Part shown: positions 9,437 through 16,944 of the stretch, in pieces
Layout: each line of letters opens with the position of its first letter
Numbering within the stretch: the first letter of the stretch is position 1
From: Kribbella sp. NBC_01245
GTDB lineage: Bacteria; Actinomycetota; Actinomycetes; Propionibacteriales; Kribbellaceae
Direction of reading: 5' to 3'
Assembly (NCBI RefSeq): GCF_036226525.1
Contig: NZ_CP108487.1
Span: forward strand, 5,580,001 to 5,644,000
DNA: 64,000 nucleotides
Program-made: the position numbers and the translations under genes
The notes under the pieces: model-generated
The model's input: only the letters and a program-made list of their open reading frames with translations
Told to the model about the DNA's origin: nothing
Database searches by the model: none

Positions 9437-10129
9437 ATGGCCGGTGTAGCCAGGTTCGTCGCCAGCAGTCTCGCGCCCGCCGCCCAGCGATTCGCACCGC
9501 AGGCCGCCGCGGGTGTGCTGCGGCGCATTCTCGAGGTCGCGATCGACGGCTATCAACGATTCCCTGGCGCGGAGGCCGTCGCGCAGCGCTATCTGGACAA
9601 GCACACCGAGCCGCAGGACGCGCTCGAGGCGATCATCGACCAGCATGTCCGGCTGGCCGGCGTGCAGGGATTTCTCACGAGCATCGGCGGGTTGATCACG
9701 CTGCCGATTTCGCTGCCGACGAACCTCACCGGGCTCGCCGTGGTGCAGACCCGGATGGTCGCGTCGATCGCCAGCGTGCGTGGGTACGACCTGGACGATC
9801 CGCGCGTGCGTACTGCGGTCATCACCTGTCTGCTCGGCGAGGACGGCGTCACCGATCGGCTGAAGAAGTCGAGCCTGCCGACCTCCCCGCTGGCGATGGC
9901 GACCGCGCCGGTGTTCGACCCGGAGCTGGATCGGCTGGTCTCGGCTGAGGTCGTCGGCGAACTGATCGCGCGGATCGGCGGCAAACGAATGGCCATCACG
10001 GTGACGCGACGAGTGCCACTTCTCGGTGGTGCGGTTGGCGCCGGGGTCGACGGTTGGTCGACGTACAAGATCGGGCAGTACGCCGACAAGGCCCTGCTAC
10101 GACGCATCCGCCGCCCAATCGAGCCCTGA
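9437..10129 (+). CDS. EcsC family protein
   Basis: A 230-residue protein matching the actinobacterial EcsC-like family: a central hydrophobic stretch (FLTSIGGLITLPISLPTNLTG) and a C-terminal glycine-rich segment PLLGGAVGAGVDGWSTYKIG. The biochemical role is unknown; the name comes from the Bacillus Ecs locus, where the protein is linked to ABC transport and secretion. The start at 9437 was chosen for GAGGAG a few bases upstream. No partner gene is adjacent. Confidence 0.75.
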   Translation: MAGVARFVASSLAPAAQRFAPQAAAGVLRRILEVAIDGYQRFPGAEAVAQRYLDKHTEPQDALEAIIDQHVRLAGVQGFLTSIGGLITLPISLPTNLTGLAVVQTRMVASIASVRGYDLDDPRVRTAVITCLLGEDGVTDRLKKSSLPTSPLAMATAPVFDPELDRLVSAEVVGELIARIGGKRMAITVTRRVPLLGGAVGAGVDGWSTYKIGQYADKALLRRIRRPIEP

Positions 10130-10195
10130 CCAGTCGCAAGGTCTATCCCGGCCCGAGCCCTGACCTGCGGAGGTCTGACTCGGCCGAGCCCTGCC

Positions 10196-10349
10196 CCGGG
10201 CCGAGGTCGGACCGGGCCGAGGTCTGACCCGGCCGAGGTCTGACCGAGCCGAAGTCTGATCCGCCGTGCCGGAGCCGGACGTGCCGGAGCCGGGCGTGCC
10301 GGGGCCGGGCGTGTCTGGGCCGCTGGTCCGCTGGTCCGCTGGTCCGCTG
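10196..10349. repeat. Three consecutive tandem-repeat arrays (16-, 15- and 8-bp units)
   Basis: Four 16-bp units built on CCGGGCCGAGGTCTGA (10196-10259) are followed by four 15-bp units built on GTGCCGGAGCCGGGC (10266-10325) and three perfect 8-bp units GTCCGCTG (10326-10349). The arrays fill most of the gap between the EcsC-family and XRE genes. Confidence 0.85.
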
Positions 10350-10393
10350 GAATATCGCTGAGAAATGTCGGCGTCGGCTGGCACGATGATCGG

Positions 10394-11245
10394 GTGACCA
10401 TTTCGGTGCAAGGGCGGAACCGCCGGGCGGAGCTGGGGGATTTCCTCAAGGCTCGCCGAGCGCAGGTCTCGCCTGCCGATGTCGGCCTGCCTCCCGGGCC
10501 CCGACGTCGTACGCCGGGATTGCGGCGCGAGGAGGTCGCCCAGCTCGCGGGTGTCGGCGTCACTTGGTACACGTGGCTCGAGCAGGGCCGCCCGATCAAC
10601 GTGAGTTCGCAAGTGCTGGACGCCGTCGCGCGGACGTTGGGGTTGTCGCCGCCGGAGCGCACGCACCTGTATCGGCTCACCGAGTCGACGCCCGCGCGGT
10701 CGGAACCGGAAGCATGCGCGGACGAGTCCACGCTGGTCGAGATCCTGATGGCGCTCGATCCGCTGCCGGCCGTCATCAGCAATACCCGGTTCGACATTTT
10801 GAAGGTCAACGAGCCGTTCCGGAATCTCTTCCACGACTGGCATTCGCTGCCCTGCGTGCACAAGAACCTGCTGTGGTGCATCGTCACCGAGCCGCGCGCC
10901 CGGCAATCGCTGCTCAACTACGACACCGAGGTGCCGTATCTGGTCGCGCGATTGCGCTCGGCGTACGGCGAACACCTGGGCGATCCACTCTGGGAGGAGG
11001 ACATCGCCCGACTGTGCAACGTGAGCCCCGAATTCGAGGAGCTCTGGTCGCGCCATGAGGTCGCCGCGTGCCAGCCCCGCCCGCGGCACGTCGTACACCC
11101 GATCGCCGGCGAACTCCACCTAACGGTCACCGAAATGGCCCTCCCGGCGTACCCAGACCTCCGCCTCTTCGTCGAAACCCCCGCCGACGCCCAAACCCGC
11201 ACCCGCCTCCCCCTGGCAACCCAACCCCCACCACCCAACGCCTAA
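10394..11245 (+). CDS. XRE family regulator with MmyB-like ligand domain
   Basis: A 283-residue regulator with an N-terminal helix-turn-helix (residues about 12-85; PGLRREEVAQLAGVGVTWYTWLEQG is typical) and a C-terminal MmyB-like PAS domain, where ALDPLPAVISNTRFDIL and the following WNALF-equivalent are recognisable. MmyB-type regulators are common in actinomycetes and bind small, often lipid-like ligands. The start is GTG at 10394. Its stop is followed by repeat element R1. Targets are unknown; no divergent enzyme gene is next to it. Confidence 0.9.
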   Translation: MTISVQGRNRRAELGDFLKARRAQVSPADVGLPPGPRRRTPGLRREEVAQLAGVGVTWYTWLEQGRPINVSSQVLDAVARTLGLSPPERTHLYRLTESTPARSEPEACADESTLVEILMALDPLPAVISNTRFDILKVNEPFRNLFHDWHSLPCVHKNLLWCIVTEPRARQSLLNYDTEVPYLVARLRSAYGEHLGDPLWEEDIARLCNVSPEFEELWSRHEVAACQPRPRHVVHPIAGELHLTVTEMALPAYPDLRLFVETPADAQTRTRLPLATQPPPPNA

Positions 11246-11323
11246 CCAGCCCACCCGCCCAACCTCCCCCCTCGCCCGCCGCCCCGCGCCACGCCCCGGA
11301 CGGGCCGAGCCGGGCCGCCTGGT

Positions 11324-11707
11324 GTATCCCGTTCATCGGGCCCTTGTGACAGGGCGTGTCGGCATTCATCGGTCCCTTGGGACCAGGGGTGAGGGCCTAC
11401 TTCCCTTTGCATTCATTCGTCGGAATCCGCCCTCAGCCGTCGCCTGGCTGTGCGGGTCCGCAGTGCTGTGAGGGCGGATTCCGACGAATGAATGCAGGGG
11501 AACGGTGCCTGGCGGAATCACCGCGGGCCTGGCCAAGAGGTGTCCGGCGAGCCGCCAATGAGGGCGCGCTGCTGGTGGTCGGTCACAAGGGCCCGACGAA
11601 CGGCGACACGCCTGGCAACTAGGGCCCGATGACACGCCGAGGTTTGGTCACGAGGGACCGATGAATGCCGACACACCGCGTCACAAGGGCCCGATGAACG
11701 GGATACA
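11324..11707. repeat. Nested inverted-repeat element R1
   Basis: Outer arms of 61 bases at 11324-11384 and 11647-11707 pair with 56 matches. Inside is a core hairpin with perfect 28-bp arms at 11408-11435 and 11469-11496 and a 33-base loop. The core arm contains CATTCATTCGTCGGAATCC. The flanks are 33-bp units starting GTCACAAGGGCCCGATGAAC: two inverted units on the left and four direct units on the right, the second of these shortened. The rest of the 559-base gap between the XRE and lyase stops shows no gene. Confidence 0.92.
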
Positions 11708-11804
11708 ACCGGCGGCTCGGCGTGGCGGACGACGGACGGCCGGCCGGGGTGGGCTGGGCCAGCCGGAGGCAGCCGGGTCGCCGGGTCGCCGGTCGCTGGA
11801 GGGG

Positions 11805-12743
11805 TTAGCCGGAGAGGGCTTGGACGGCGCGGCTGGGGGAGGGTTTGCCTAGTTGGGTGGACATCCAGACGCTGGTTTGGACGAGTTTTTCCAGGTTGAT
11901 GCCGGTTTGGATGCCGAGGCCGTCGAGTTGCCAGACCAGGTCTTCGGTGGCGAGGTTGCCCGTCGCGCTTTCGGCGTACGGGCAGCCGCCGAGACCGCCC
12001 GCCGAGCTGTCGACGGTGGTGACGCCTGAGCGGAGGGCGGTGAGGGTGTTCGCGAGGGCCTGGCCGTACGTGTCGTGGAAATGCACCGCCAGCGCCTCGA
12101 CGCCGACGCCCGCTTTGCCGAAGGCCTCGAGCAAGGCGGTGACCTGGCCCGGGGTGGCGACGCCGATCGTGTCGCCGAGGGAGAGCTCGTGGCAGCCGAG
12201 TTCGGCCAGGCGGGCGCCTACGCGGACGACCTGCTCGATGGGTACGTCGCCCTCCCACGGGTCGCCGTAGCACATCGACACATACCCGCGGACGGCCAAA
12301 CCGGCGTCGAGCGCCCGCCTGATCGTCGGCGCGAACATCGCGAACTGGTCGTCGACCGTGGAGTTCAGGTTCTTCGCGGCGAACGTCTCGGTGGCACTCG
12401 CGAAGATCGCGATCTCGGCCACGCCGGCTTCCAGCGCTCGGTCGAGACCGCGCTCGTTCGGCACGAGGACGGGCGCTCGTACGTCGGAGGGCAGGTCGAT
12501 CGCCTTCAGGAGTTCGGCGGCGTCGGCCAACTGCGGGACCCACTTCGGATGCACGAAGCTGGTCGTCTCGATCGTGGTCAGCCCGGCCTCGGCCAGGCGC
12601 CCGATGAACTCGGCCTTGACGGCGACGTCCACGATGGCCGACTCGTTCTGCAGGCCGTCGCGCGGTCCGACCTCGTAGACGGTGACACGATCGGGCAGTC
12701 CTTCAGCCCTGACCAGCTGCGGTTTACGCACCTTTGCTCCCAC
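11805..12743 (-). CDS. Hydroxymethylglutaryl-CoA lyase family protein
   Basis: A 312-residue TIM-barrel enzyme of the DRE metallolyase family. VYEVGPRDGLQNE supplies the metal-binding aspartate and catalytic arginine, SFVHPKWVPQLADA follows, and HFHDTYGQALAN plus GGLGGCPYAESATGN complete the HMG-CoA lyase set. HMG-CoA lyase splits HMG-CoA to acetoacetate and acetyl-CoA, the last step of leucine breakdown; it could also serve the isoprenoid-type operon at 35-46 kb. The start is GTG at 12743 or an in-frame GTG at 12731. It is convergent with the XRE gene across R1. Confidence 0.92.
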   Translation of the reverse strand: MGAKVRKPQLVRAEGLPDRVTVYEVGPRDGLQNESAIVDVAVKAEFIGRLAEAGLTTIETTSFVHPKWVPQLADAAELLKAIDLPSDVRAPVLVPNERGLDRALEAGVAEIAIFASATETFAAKNLNSTVDDQFAMFAPTIRRALDAGLAVRGYVSMCYGDPWEGDVPIEQVVRVGARLAELGCHELSLGDTIGVATPGQVTALLEAFGKAGVGVEALAVHFHDTYGQALANTLTALRSGVTTVDSSAGGLGGCPYAESATGNLATEDLVWQLDGLGIQTGINLEKLVQTSVWMSTQLGKPSPSRAVQALSG

Positions 12744-12783
12744 CTGCCCGATGAGTTCGGGCCCTCGACCAGAATGTCACTCG

Positions 12784-13452
12784 ATGACAAGCCAACCAGT
12801 GACTCCAGCGGACACCCTCGCCGACATTCTGCGCGGGGTCGAACGCGGCATGTTCCCCGCACCGGATCTGAGTGTCACCGTAGTGCCCGCGCCCTCCGAA
12901 AGGGACACCTGCGTGATCGGTCTCACGGCGCACATCGTGGTCGCCGCTGACGTCGATCCCGCCTGGGTCCACCGGCAACTGACGCCGGGCGATCTCTCGG
13001 CGCCACTCAATCCGCCATTCCTCGAGGCCCTCTCGAACCTCACCGGCCGCCGGGTGAACGCCATCGACGCCATGCTGCTCGCGTCGGCTCTCCCCGACGA
13101 CGCCGAACGGGCCGAGCTGCTGGCCGGGTTGACCGAGGTGACCGCCGACGAGCATCCACGAGTACGTCGTGCCCGGCGCTATCGGGAGGGCATCCGGGTG
13201 TACGTCGACGCGGCGGGCGGGATGCTGCTCACCGGGTACGGCCTGGCCGGGCGGCTCGAGTGTGCCCTGGAAGTCGCCGAAGACAGCCGCGGCATGGGGA
13301 ACGGGCGGCGGCTTGCCAGGACCGCTCGCGCCCTCGCACCGGTTGGCGCGCACATCTGGGCGCAAGTCACGCCCGGCAACGCCGCCTCATTCCGCGCCTT
13401 CCTCGCGGCGGGCTACCTCCCCGTCGGCTCCGAAGCCCTCCTCGTCCGCTAA
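12784..13452 (+). CDS. GNAT family N-acetyltransferase-like protein
   Basis: About 222 residues. The C-terminal half resembles the end of an acetyltransferase fold (RGMGNGRRLARTARALAP for the CoA-binding loop, then ASFRAFLAAGYLPVGSEALLVR). The N-terminal half is not a typical GNAT and has FLEALSNLTGRRVNAIDAMLLA. The start at 12784 is uncertain because no strong ribosome binding site is visible. The acyl acceptor is unknown. It is divergent from the lyase and followed by the degenerate repeat array at 13487-13793. Confidence 0.6.
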   Translation: MTSQPVTPADTLADILRGVERGMFPAPDLSVTVVPAPSERDTCVIGLTAHIVVAADVDPAWVHRQLTPGDLSAPLNPPFLEALSNLTGRRVNAIDAMLLASALPDDAERAELLAGLTEVTADEHPRVRRARRYREGIRVYVDAAGGMLLTGYGLAGRLECALEVAEDSRGMGNGRRLARTARALAPVGAHIWAQVTPGNAASFRAFLAAGYLPVGSEALLVR

Positions 13453-13486
13453 CGCCTCCGCCCTATCCGGGTTGGCGTTCCCGTCC

Positions 13487-13793
13487 CTCCACGAGCAGTC
13501 ACATCTGGCCAGCCAGCGCTCGCCGCAACCCTCCAGGTCGGTGTTCTCCTCCCTCCGCGAGTGGTCGCATCTGGTCCGCTCGGCGTCCCGCGCCATGGTC
13601 CAGACGTGCCACTCGCGGGGGAAGACTTGACCACTCGCGGAGGAGGATGCGCCGACTCGCTGGAAGGGGTGTGCCCACTCCCGGAGAGTCCACTCGCGGG
13701 AAGGGGCGTGCCCACTCCCGGGGACAGGACCGGACCACTCGTGGGGAAGGGGGTGCCCATTCGCGGGGACAGGACGGGACTACTCGCGGGGTG
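13487..13793. repeat. Degenerate CCACTCGCGGG repeat array (copy A2)
   Basis: Two inverted units on the left (ending in CACATCTGG and CGCATCTGGTCC) face about nine direct units built on CCACTCGCGGGGAAG, spaced roughly 15-25 bases. The second inverted unit (13555-13577) pairs imperfectly with 13597-13619. Together they fill the 343-base gap between two convergent genes; no gene is seen in it. Confidence 0.8.
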
Positions 13794-13795
13794 AG

Positions 13796-15127
13796 TCAGG
13801 CGGCGGCGCCGGCTGGGCCTGGGGGTGGAGGTGGTGGGGCTGCGGAGCCTGGACGGCGGCCGGAGCCGCGGCCGGAGGCGCGGTTGCTGGGGCGGGATCC
13901 GGGTGAAGGAGCTGAGCCTGAGCCGGATTCGCCTGCGGAGTGGGAAGCGGCCGCGGCTATCGCGCCGACGGCCTGCTGGGTTCCACCGCTGGTTGAGCGA
14001 AGGGCGCCCGCAGCCGCATTGATCGCACCACTCGCGCCGCCGCCGAAACCACCCGAGCCACTGCCGAACCCACCACCTCCGCCCGTTCCACCGCCAAAGC
14101 CGCCGCTCGCTCCGAACCCACCGCCGCCCGTGCCGCCGCCGGAGCCGCCGAACGCGCCGGTGGATTTGCGGGGGCCGACGTTGAGGGCGCCGCTGGCGAG
14201 CCCGCCCGCGGCGGCCATGCCCGCTCCCGCGCCGGCAGCACCGCCTGCGACGGCTGAGGTGATGGGGGCGATGAAGCGGAGCATGGCGGGCAGGGCGAAT
14301 ACCGCCATCAGCATCATCATGAGCCCAGTGAGCGCGTTGACCAGGGCGTTGCCCGGGTTGAGCAGACCCTTTTCGGTGAGCTTGATCGCCGCCGCGTAGA
14401 TGATCGCGGCCGCCGGTTTGTAGGCGATGAACGCGATCGTCCAGGTGCAGTACTTCCGGAACATCTCGCGGCCGATCTCGGTATTGGTCGCGGCCGCGGC
14501 GATCGGGAACGTGCCGACCAGCAACACCAGCATCGCCGACCTGACCAGCATCAGGATCACCTGCATCACCGACGCCATGAACACGGCCAGCCCGAGGAAA
14601 ACCATCACCAGCAAGGGCAAGGCGGACGCCGGCGCGGAGGCGTTCGCCGTCAGGATCAGCGCGCCGAGGCGAGTCTCGAGCGTCTCGTTCGCCGGTAGGG
14701 CCTGCTCGATGAGCCAGAGCGAGAAGGTGTCCGCGATCCCGATCAGCATCTGGATCACGGTCGCGGCCGCGCCCACCACCAACACCAGCGTGACCATGGC
14801 CTTGAGCAACGCTTGAGCCGAATCCCCACGCATCTCCCACGCCATCCGAAGACCCGCGGCGATGACCGACAACGTGCACAAGAACATCACGATCCACAAC
14901 GTGTGCTCCTGCAGGAACGCGATCACGCCTTCCCGCTCCACCTCGTTCCGAGCGGCCTCCTCGGCAAGATCAGGCGTGTCGATCCGCATCCAGAACGTCG
15001 TCACGGCCTTCAACCCGGAGATCGCCATCTCGCCGACCTTGTTCGCCAGGTTCTCGACGAAGCCGCTCGCCGCGTTGCTGATGCTCTCGCCGACCTTGCA
15101 CGCGACGTCGACGCGGCTGCAGCTCAT
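13796..15127 (-). CDS. Polytopic membrane protein with glycine-rich tail (type IV secretion TrbL/VirB6-like)
   Basis: A 443-residue protein with an amphipathic N-terminus (residues 1-70), about six hydrophobic segments between residues 75 and 310, and a low-complexity tail (315-443) of Gly, Ser and Pro with repeated GGFGGG-type motifs. This layout matches TrbL/VirB6-like conjugation-channel proteins of actinomycetes, but no catalytic motif confirms it. It overlaps the stop of the upstream membrane protein by ATGA, so the two are co-translated. No VirB4/VirD4-type ATPase is in the window, so a working secretion system cannot be claimed from this locus. Confidence 0.6.
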   Translation of the reverse strand: MSCSRVDVACKVGESISNAASGFVENLANKVGEMAISGLKAVTTFWMRIDTPDLAEEAARNEVEREGVIAFLQEHTLWIVMFLCTLSVIAAGLRMAWEMRGDSAQALLKAMVTLVLVVGAAATVIQMLIGIADTFSLWLIEQALPANETLETRLGALILTANASAPASALPLLVMVFLGLAVFMASVMQVILMLVRSAMLVLLVGTFPIAAAATNTEIGREMFRKYCTWTIAFIAYKPAAAIIYAAAIKLTEKGLLNPGNALVNALTGLMMMLMAVFALPAMLRFIAPITSAVAGGAAGAGAGMAAAGGLASGALNVGPRKSTGAFGGSGGGTGGGGFGASGGFGGGTGGGGGFGSGSGGFGGGASGAINAAAGALRSTSGGTQQAVGAIAAAASHSAGESGSGSAPSPGSRPSNRASGRGSGRRPGSAAPPPPPPGPAGAAA

Positions 15128-16110
15128 ACTCCGCTCCAGCGGACGAAGTCGCCGAGCCCGGACAGCTGCGAGTACGGCGCCCCGAACTGCTGGCCGGGTC
15201 GCGGCGCGAGCACTAGCCAGTCGTCGCGATGCCAGGCCATCGTGAACGTCGCACTCGCATACGCATCCTTCACCCGCATCGCCAGCGCCACCGTCACGCG
15301 ATCCGGCCCGGCGTCGATGACGCGGAATCCCGCGAGCTGACTGGGCGAATCGTCGATCCCGTCGCCCGGACCTTCGGCCGCGAGGTCGGCCAGCATCCGG
15401 TCGGTGTCGGGTCCGGGCAGCAGCACTCGGGCCGCGTTCGGAACGACGTGGTCATCGTCCGCGAGCGCCGCCACCGAGTGGTACGCCGCGAAGACCGCGC
15501 CCGTCGGGGAGTGCGCGAAGCATCGCCGGAAGCCGTCCCCGTCGACGCGGCCCGGGCCGAATTCCGCCGAGCGTGGCACGACTATCCGGTTCCACACGTC
15601 CCACGCGGTCCGGCCAGGCGGTCGCAGCGGCACCTCCTGCGCACCAGCCGGTACGGCGCACGCGGCCTGACCGGATCCGCCCGCGGGCGTGGTCGCGCCT
15701 CCGCCCGGACGTACGGACGACCCCGCCGTGTGCCCACCACCCGGTCTGACCGCATCCCCCGGTCTGACCGAACCACCCGGCCTGACCGCATCACCCTGAT
15801 CCGACGTACGACCCGGGTCCGACGTACCAACTGAGGCCGTCCCACCACCCGGGTCCGCCGTACCAACTGAACTCGACGCACCACCTTGGTCCGGCGTACC
15901 GCCTGGCGCAGTTGCGGCGGCCGGTGGACCGAAGAGAGCGGCCGCGACCAGGGCGAGGCCGCAGAGGGCTATCGCGCCGACGACGATGGCGGCCGCGATG
16001 AAACCCTGGTCGAACGCGCCCGGACCGCCGGACCGACCACCGTCAGAACCGCCGGAAGAATCGGCGGCACGATGGCCCTCGGTTGGGTCGGTGATGCGGT
16101 GGCTGGTCAT
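15124..16110 (-). CDS. Membrane-anchored protein with VRPG-repeat linker, possible type IV secretion component
   Basis: A 328-residue protein: cytoplasmic Gly/Ser-rich N-terminus, one membrane helix near residues 37-62, a disordered linker about 65-150 with repeated VRPGG and TSDPG-like motifs, then a globular domain of about 180 residues. The topology recalls VirB8-like subunits with an NTF2-like periplasmic domain, but I do not recognise a firm family. The linker DNA (about 15670-15900) consists of imperfect tandem units with the word GGTCTGACC, also seen in the array at 10196-10259. It overlaps the next gene by ATGA. Confidence 0.6.
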   Translation of the reverse strand: MTSHRITDPTEGHRAADSSGGSDGGRSGGPGAFDQGFIAAAIVVGAIALCGLALVAAALFGPPAAATAPGGTPDQGGASSSVGTADPGGGTASVGTSDPGRTSDQGDAVRPGGSVRPGDAVRPGGGHTAGSSVRPGGGATTPAGGSGQAACAVPAGAQEVPLRPPGRTAWDVWNRIVVPRSAEFGPGRVDGDGFRRCFAHSPTGAVFAAYHSVAALADDDHVVPNAARVLLPGPDTDRMLADLAAEGPGDGIDDSPSQLAGFRVIDAGPDRVTVALAMRVKDAYASATFTMAWHRDDWLVLAPRPGQQFGAPYSQLSGLGDFVRWSGV

Positions 16111-16287
16111 GGGCGGATCCCCGTTCGTCCGGCGAATTTCGGCTGCGGGACAAGCGTGGCAAAATTCCTGACATCGCCGCGGAAGTTATCCACAGGCGCA
16201 CCCTTGACCGCTCAACTGGATCTCACTGAGTTGCCAATAGGTCACCCCGCGTAGCGGAAGACGGTGTACGCCCCGTAGGCTCCGTCC

Positions 16288-16845
16288 ATGACCATCGCGC
16301 CTTCGCTTTGCTCGCCCCTAGCGCTCGCCGATGCAGAACCCACTCGCGTCACCGACTCACCGGCCACTGAGCCATGGGACACCGACGTGATCACCGCGTA
16401 CGGTTTGCTGCGGGAGGCAGCGGCCGAACTCGATCATCTGATGCGCCATAGTTTGAAGCGCAGTGGCCTGCAAATGGCAATGTTCGAACTGTTGCTACGG
16501 CTGGCCCGTAGCTCCGGCGAGAAACAGCGCCTTACCTCACTAGCACGGGAGTTGACCGTCACCACGGGCGGCATCACCCGCCTGGTCGACCGCGCCGAAC
16601 ATGCCGGCCTGGTTCGCCGGGAGGCCTGTCCGGACGATGCTCGCGGGTCCTTCGCGGTGCTGACCGAAGAGGGCAAACGCCGTCTTCGCGAGGCCCTGCC
16701 GGACCACCTCCTCGAGATCGACTCACTCTGGACCAGCCAGATCGGTGAAGACGCCGATGTGGTGCTGGGCCGTCTTCGCGCCGTTCGTGACAACGCACGA
16801 CGCTGGCCGCACGGCCGTCCCCACCTCGGGATCACCCCGGGCTGA
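16288..16845 (+). CDS. MarR family transcriptional regulator
   Basis: A 185-residue MarR regulator. The winged helix lies at about residues 65-140, with ELTVTTGGITRLVDRAEHAGLVRR as recognition helix and start of the wing, then DDARGSFAVLTEEGKRRL. An N-terminal extension of about 35 residues precedes the usual MarR start; an internal start is not obvious. It is divergent from the membrane protein pair and upstream of the molybdopterin oxidoreductase, so either could be its target. Confidence 0.9.
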   Translation: MTIAPSLCSPLALADAEPTRVTDSPATEPWDTDVITAYGLLREAAAELDHLMRHSLKRSGLQMAMFELLLRLARSSGEKQRLTSLARELTVTTGGITRLVDRAEHAGLVRREACPDDARGSFAVLTEEGKRRLREALPDHLLEIDSLWTSQIGEDADVVLGRLRAVRDNARRWPHGRPHLGITPG

Positions 16846-16944
16846 AACAACAGGGGTGCGCTCGGCTGACCGGCCGGGTTACCCCCGGCTAACGGATTGG
16901 CCGCCCGGCTGGAGTCGGGCGGCCTTCCGGGGGATGGTTGAGAC

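Noticed and set aside
11560-11707. Repeated GTCACAAGGG units taken as a possible CRISPR array
   Set aside because: Units abut at a 33-base period with no unique spacers, occur in inverted orientation on the other side of a hairpin, and no cas gene is present.
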